Shown here in pieces: positions 59,898 through 64,000 of a stretch of DNA of 64,000 bases. The stretch is from assembly GCA_039180875.1 (NCBI GenBank), contig JBCDCY010000005.1, forward strand, positions 62,001 to 126,000, in the 5' to 3' direction. The stretch's first letter is position 1. Each line of letters opens with the position of its first letter. This stretch comes from JBCDCY01 sp039180875 (GTDB lineage Bacteria; Pseudomonadota; Alphaproteobacteria; Rhodobacterales; Rhodobacteraceae). The notes under the pieces were generated by a model that was not told the DNA's origin, searched no databases, and was given only the letters and a program-made list of their open reading frames with translations. A program made the position numbers and the translations under genes.

Positions 59898-60950
59898 ATG
59901 TTCTTCTCCTCCGACAATGCCGGGCCGGCGGCGCCCGAGGTGCTGGCCGCCCTGGCCGAGGCGAACGAGGGCTATGCGCCGCCCTACGGCGCCGACGATC
60001 TGATGACGGAGGTCCGCGACCGGCTCCGCCAGATCTTCGAGGCGCCGGAGGCCGCGGTCTACCTGGTCGGCACCGGCACCGCGGCCAATTCCCTAGCGCT
60101 TGCCTGCCTGAACCCGCCCTGGGCCACGATCTACTGCCACAGCCACGCCCATGTGGAGGCGGATGAGTGCGCGGCGCCGGAGTTCTTCACCGGCGGCGCC
60201 AAGCTCACGCTGATCGACGGGCCCGACGGCAAGCTGCTGCCCGATCCGCTCCACGCACGGCTCGCCGCGACGATGGAAGGGTTCGTGCACAGCGTGCAGC
60301 GCGGCACCATCACGATCTCCAACCTGACCGAAAGCGGCGCGGCCTACACTCCGGCCGAGGTTGCGGCGCTCGGCGCGGTGGCGCGGGAGTTCGGGGTGGC
60401 TCTGCACATGGACGGCGCCCGCTTCGCCAATGCCATCGTCGGCACCAACGCCTCGCCCGCCGACATGACCTGGCGGGCCGGGGTCGATGCGCTGAGCTTC
60501 GGCGGCACCAAGAACGGGCTGATGGGGGTGGAGGCGGTGCTGCTCTTCGATCCCGCCAAGGCCTGGGAGTTCGAGCTCAGGCGCAAGCGCGCGGCCCATC
60601 TGTTCTCCAAGCACCGCTATCTCTCGGCCCAGATGGCGGCTTATCTGCGTGACGATCTCTGGAAGCGCCTCGCCGGACAGGCGAACGCAGCGGCAAGGCG
60701 GCTGGCCGAGGGGATCGAGGCGATAGAGGGCGCTCACCTCCTCCACCCTGTCGGCGGCAACCAGGTGTTTGCCGCCTGGCCCCGGGGTGGGCACCGGAGG
60801 GCGCAGGAGGCGGGGGCCTACTACTACCTCTGGCCGATGACCGAGACGATGGAGGGGCCGGATGAGGAGCCGGTCTCTGCCCGCCTGGTCTGCAACTGGG
60901 CGACGGAGGCGGCGGCGGTCGAGCGCTTCCTGGAGCTTATCCGGGAATAG
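59898..60950 (+). CDS. Low-specificity L-threonine aldolase family PLP enzyme
   Basis: PLP-dependent beta-eliminating lyase of 350 residues starting MFFSSDNAGPAAPEVLAAL. The PLP lysine is in SFGGTKNGLMG (about residue 202), and HMDGARFANAI and SHAHVEADECAAPEFF are family signatures. Cleaves L-threonine or other beta-hydroxy-amino acids to glycine and an aldehyde. ATG 59898 follows the YcgN gene by 17 bp. Confidence 0.9.
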   Translation: MFFSSDNAGPAAPEVLAALAEANEGYAPPYGADDLMTEVRDRLRQIFEAPEAAVYLVGTGTAANSLALACLNPPWATIYCHSHAHVEADECAAPEFFTGGAKLTLIDGPDGKLLPDPLHARLAATMEGFVHSVQRGTITISNLTESGAAYTPAEVAALGAVAREFGVALHMDGARFANAIVGTNASPADMTWRAGVDALSFGGTKNGLMGVEAVLLFDPAKAWEFELRRKRAAHLFSKHRYLSAQMAAYLRDDLWKRLAGQANAAARRLAEGIEAIEGAHLLHPVGGNQVFAAWPRGGHRRAQEAGAYYYLWPMTETMEGPDEEPVSARLVCNWATEAAAVERFLELIRE

Positions 60951-61788
60951 CCCGTCGGGCCTCGGCCGACGCGGCCTCCTCATCCAGAAACGCCAGGATC
61001 GCCTCTGCCACTGGCGTCGGGTGGCTGATCGGCGCCATGTGCCCCGCACCTGCCACCGTCAGCCGGGGCGCCTCCGGCCGGGCGGCGGCGATCCGGTCGA
61101 GCACGGCGGTGATGGAGGCCGGCGTCTCCGCCCCGCCGATCAGCAGCATCTTCATCGGCAGGGCGGCGAGGTCGGCCGGCGTCACCTGGCCCGGCCCGGC
61201 GGCAAAGATCGCCTCGTCCGCCGCGCCGATCAGGTGGATCCGCTCGACGATGTAGTCGCGCTGCGCCGGATCGAGATGGTCGAGCCGGGCGTCCATGCCG
61301 CAAAGCGCCAGGAAGGCCTCCGCCGCCTCCGCCATCTCGCCGGCCTCCAGATGGGCCGTGAAGCGGGTGCGGAGCGTGTTCTCCGCCGCGAACCGGGGAT
61401 CGTCGGCGTCTTCCAACAGGGCCATCAGCACCGGTTCGATCAACGTCAGGCTCGCCACCCGCTCCGGCCAGGCCCGGGCGGCGCGGACGGCGAGCACCCC
61501 GCCGAAGGAATGGCCGATCAGATGCACAGGGCCGGTCTGATGGTCGATCAGGGCGTCCAGGATGGCCAAGGATTGCGCGAGGAACGTCGTGTCCTCGACG
61601 AGCCCGGTGCCGCCGTGGCCCGGCAGGTCCGGCGCCAGCATCGACAACCGCCCAGCCAGGTGCTGCAGGACGCCGGCCCAGGCGCCGGAATGGGCGAGGG
61701 AGCAGTGCAGCAGGATCGCCGGCGGTGCGTCAGGCGCGGGATGCGCCCGCCACTCCGTCCGGGCCCCGGCGATCTCGGCGCCCGGCAT
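60937..61788 (-). CDS. Alpha/beta hydrolase fold protein
   Basis: 283 residues with oxyanion LLHCSLAHSGAW, nucleophile GHSFGGVLAVRAA and final GAGHMAPISHP. Belongs to the epoxide-hydrolase/esterase-like alpha/beta superfamily. It is convergent with the threonine-aldolase gene with a 14-bp overlap of 3' ends. Substrate not predictable. Confidence 0.86.
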   Translation of the reverse strand: MPGAEIAGARTEWRAHPAPDAPPAILLHCSLAHSGAWAGVLQHLAGRLSMLAPDLPGHGGTGLVEDTTFLAQSLAILDALIDHQTGPVHLIGHSFGGVLAVRAARAWPERVASLTLIEPVLMALLEDADDPRFAAENTLRTRFTAHLEAGEMAEAAEAFLALCGMDARLDHLDPAQRDYIVERIHLIGAADEAIFAAGPGQVTPADLAALPMKMLLIGGAETPASITAVLDRIAAARPEAPRLTVAGAGHMAPISHPTPVAEAILAFLDEEAASAEARRAIPG

Positions 61789-61792
61789 CGGC

Positions 61793-62389
61793 CTAGCTGA
61801 GGCTCGCCAGATGGTCGTCGAGATAGGGGATGCGGTCCTGACCCCAGAAGGCTTCCTCCCCGACCAGATAGAAGGGCGCGCCGAAGACGTGGCGGGTGAC
61901 CGCCTCTTCCGTGTTGCGCTCGAACGCCTCGGCCCCGCTCAACAGACCCTGGTCGGCGAGGTCGGGGTCGAAGCCGGCGGCCGCCAGCACGTCCCGCACC
62001 ACTGCGTCATCAGCGACGTCGCGCTCCTCCCCCCAGCAGGCGCGGAGGAACCCGTGGGTGAGGGCCCCGAGATCGCCGCCGCCAGCCTCTTGCGCGGCGA
62101 TGATGGCGGCACAGCTCGGCACCGGGTTGGTCGGCCAATGGGCGGGCTGCAGGTTGAAGGGCATGCCCTTCCGCCGGGCCACCCGGGGCAGGTCCTGGGC
62201 CCGGTAGCTTTGGCGGGAGATATGACGCTCCCCCGGGGGCGTTCCTCCCGTCCGCTCGAAGACCTTGAGCAGCGCGAAGGGCTTGTAGGTGATGGTCGCG
62301 CCGTGCTTGGCCGCGACCTCCTCCAACTCCAGCCCCGCCAGGTAGGCAAAGGGTGAGAGGGTGAAGGTGAAGTAGTCAATATGGGCCAT
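61793..62389 (-). CDS. 2-hydroxychromene-2-carboxylate isomerase-like (DsbA/GST kappa) protein
   Basis: A 198-residue thioredoxin-fold protein of the kappa-GST/HCCA group. FTLSPFAYLAGLELEEVA carries the Ser replacing the usual Cys, and FGAPFYLVGEEAFWGQDRI closes the family fold. Acts on glutathione-linked aromatic or other substrates. ATG 62389 has GGAGGGGA upstream. Followed at 4 bp by the hydrolase gene in the same transcript. Confidence 0.85.
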   Translation of the reverse strand: MAHIDYFTFTLSPFAYLAGLELEEVAAKHGATITYKPFALLKVFERTGGTPPGERHISRQSYRAQDLPRVARRKGMPFNLQPAHWPTNPVPSCAAIIAAQEAGGGDLGALTHGFLRACWGEERDVADDAVVRDVLAAAGFDPDLADQGLLSGAEAFERNTEEAVTRHVFGAPFYLVGEEAFWGQDRIPYLDDHLASLS

Positions 62390-62519
62390 GGTCCGTCCCC
62401 TCCCGCGCCTCCGCCGGCGTCGGGGCAACATGCACCGGCGGGCGGGCTTTGCAAGGGCCGGGTCGGGTGGTAGGGGGGCGCATCCCGGCACCTGCCACGC
62501 CGCGCCAGAGGGACCCGCC

Positions 62520-63542
62520 GTGCCGCACAAGTCCGACATCAACCTGCGCCTGATCTCCGGCAACTCCAACCGGATCCTGGCCGAGACCATCGCCCGGCGC
62601 ATGACCGTCTACCGCGGCACGCCGGTGAAACTGGTGGAGGCCCGGGTCGAGCGCTTTGCCGACAAGGAGATCTTCGTCGAGGTCTACGACAACGTGCGCG
62701 ATGAGGACATGTTCATCATCCAGTCGACCTCGAACCCCGCAAACGACAATCTGATGGAGCTGCTGATCATGGCCGACGCGCTGCGGCGCTCCTCGGCCCA
62801 GCGCATCACCGCGGTGATCCCCTATTTCGGCTATGCGCGGCAGGATCGGCGTACCTCGGCCCGCACGCCGATCTCGGCCAAGCTGGTGGCCAATCTGGTG
62901 ACCCAGGCCGGCATCGACCGGGTGCTGACGATGGATCTGCATGCGGGCCAGATCCAGGGCTTCTTCGACATTCCGGTGGACAACCTCTACGCCGCGCCGG
63001 TCTTCGCTCTCGACATCCAGGCGCACTTCAAGGCGCTCGACGCGATCACCATCGTCTCCCCCGACGTCGGTGGCGTCGGGCGGGCGCGGGAGCTGGCCAA
63101 GCGCATCAACGCCGGCCTCGCCATCGTCGACAAGCGCCGCGCGGCCCCGGGCGAGGTGGAGAGCATGACGGTGATCGGCGATGTGAAGGACCGGGTCTGC
63201 ATCATCGTGGACGATATCTGCGACACCGCCGGCACGCTCTGCGCCGCCGCCGATCTGCTGACGGAGGAGGGGGCGAAGGAGGTGCATGCCTACATCACCC
63301 ACGGTGTGCTCTCGGGCCCGGCGGTGGAGCGGGTCACGAACTCGCGGCTGAAGAGCCTGGTGGTCACCGATTCGATCGAGGTGAACGGTGAGGTGAAGAA
63401 GGCCAAGAACATCCGCGCGGTGCCGGCGGCCCCTTTGCTCGCCCAGGCGATCCTGAACATCTCGGCCGGCACCTCCGTCTCCTCCCTGTTCCATGAGGAG
63501 ACCCTCGGGCCGATCTATGAGGGCTTCTATCCCTCGTCCTGA
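62520..63542 (+). CDS. prs: Ribose-phosphate pyrophosphokinase
   Basis: Makes PRPP from ribose-5-phosphate and ATP for nucleotide, NAD, His and Trp synthesis. From GTG 62520 the 340-residue protein starts MPHKSDINLRLISGNSNRILAE, with MDLHAGQIQGFFDIPVDNL and the PRPP loop VDDICDTAGTL. GTG chosen as the family start and because AGAGGGA precedes it. Slightly longer than E. coli PrsA. Confidence 0.94.
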   Translation: MPHKSDINLRLISGNSNRILAETIARRMTVYRGTPVKLVEARVERFADKEIFVEVYDNVRDEDMFIIQSTSNPANDNLMELLIMADALRRSSAQRITAVIPYFGYARQDRRTSARTPISAKLVANLVTQAGIDRVLTMDLHAGQIQGFFDIPVDNLYAAPVFALDIQAHFKALDAITIVSPDVGGVGRARELAKRINAGLAIVDKRRAAPGEVESMTVIGDVKDRVCIIVDDICDTAGTLCAAADLLTEEGAKEVHAYITHGVLSGPAVERVTNSRLKSLVVTDSIEVNGEVKKAKNIRAVPAAPLLAQAILNISAGTSVSSLFHEETLGPIYEGFYPSS

Positions 63543-64000
63543 TCCGGCAGGCGCAGGACGGCGCCGGGGTTGAGGATGCCACGCGGGTCGAGGGCGGCCT
63601 TGATCGCCCGCATCGCGCTGAGCTTGGTCGGATCGCCGTAGCGCTCCAGATCCGCCACCTTAAGCCGACCGATGCCGTGCTCGGCACTGATCGAGCCGTC
63701 ATGCTGCGCCACCAGGTCATGCACGACGCGGGTCACCTCGTCTCGCACGCCGGCATAGGCGTCGCGGTCGCGATCCTCCGCCGGGAAGACGTTGTAATGC
63801 AGGTTGCCGTCGCCGAGATGGCCGAAGGCGTTGATGCGGAGGCTCGGATCGACGGCTGACAGGGCCTCGGCCCCGGCGGAGAGGAACGCCGGCACCTGGG
63901 CCACGGGGACCGAGATGTCGTGGGAGGCGACGGCGCCGATCAGGCGATTGGCCTCTGGGATCGTCTCCCGCACCCGCCAGAAGCTGCCCCGCTGCGCCTC
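63527..64000 (-). CDS. FAD-linked oxidase C-terminal part, cut by window edge
   Basis: 158 codons visible to position 64000; the start is outside. The C-terminal motifs FGHLGDGNLHYNVFPAE and SAEHGIGRLK are those of FAD-binding oxidoreductases such as D-lactate dehydrogenase and D-2-hydroxyglutarate dehydrogenase. Its 3' end overlaps prs by 16 bp on the opposite strand. Cannot tell which hydroxy acid from this part. Confidence 0.88.
   Translation of the reverse strand, partial: EAQRGSFWRVRETIPEANRLIGAVASHDISVPVAQVPAFLSAGAEALSAVDPSLRINAFGHLGDGNLHYNVFPAEDRDRDAYAGVRDEVTRVVHDLVAQHDGSISAEHGIGRLKVADLERYGDPTKLSAMRAIKAALDPRGILNPGAVLRLPDQDEG

Overview
This is a high-GC chromosomal window from an alphaproteobacterium, most likely a Rhodobacterales (Rhodobacteraceae) member able to make bacteriochlorophyll and spheroidene-type carotenoids. 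The evidence is the crtB-crtI / crtA-bchI-bchD-bchO block in the order typical of Rhodobacter-type photosynthesis gene clusters, a ctaC-ctaB-ctaG-ctaE-surf1 block divergent from tldD, a degenerate-Nudix NAD regulator, and a CIRCE-controlled groESL. Nearly all genes are chromosomal housekeeping genes, and no plasmid, phage, IS element, CRISPR array, rRNA or tRNA gene was seen.

Layout. 1-6.9 kb: edge of the photosynthesis cluster; crtB (cut by the window edge) and crtI run leftward, crtA and bchIDO rightward. 7-12 kb: ychF, an RTX-repeat protein, a NAD regulator/HD-nucleotidase pair and a secreted protein. 12-18.5 kb: ahcY with a clear promoter, extensin-like protein, EVE protein, arfB, a putative small-RNA/mini-ORF locus, a queuosine-precursor-type transporter, an inositol-phosphatase-family enzyme and dprA. 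18.5-28 kb: VOC protein, SDR, DUF1194 protein, outer-membrane protein, the cytochrome oxidase assembly block and tldD. 28-32 kb: the only clearly accessory region. 32-41 kb: gshA, the rsmE operon, ubiA, an OmpA-like protein, moaE/moaD/pgsA and a repeat-filled intergenic stretch. 41-53.5 kb: uvrC, an SDR, a Ca2+/cation antiporter, S49 peptidase, purEK, YegP, a methyltransferase and two oxidoreductases. 53.6-64 kb: groESL, TraB/GumN protein, HAD protein, MaoC, ribF, a threonine-aldolase-like enzyme, prs and part of a FAD-linked oxidase.

Two loci stand out. Between the convergent genes tldD and gshA, accessory genes (SnoaL-like, TetR plus NAD(P)-binding protein, GNAT, LysE) are interleaved with truncated copies of the flanking genes' own 3' ends: one tldD tail and two gshA tails. 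This looks like cargo stacked by repeated recombination at a convergent gene pair. Second, at 15.55-15.79 kb on the minus strand, a 23-codon ORF is preceded by a 16-nt Shine-Dalgarno stretch complementary to the whole alphaproteobacterial 16S 3' tail. CCUCCU motifs follow it, then an 11-bp terminator hairpin, so it reads as a compact dual-function small RNA.

A 19-nt sequence (GCCTCCGGCGGGGATATTT) occurs identically four times, always at the 3' ends of genes, usually within a large inverted repeat and three times between convergent genes. In one case it supplies the last codons of a VOC-family gene.
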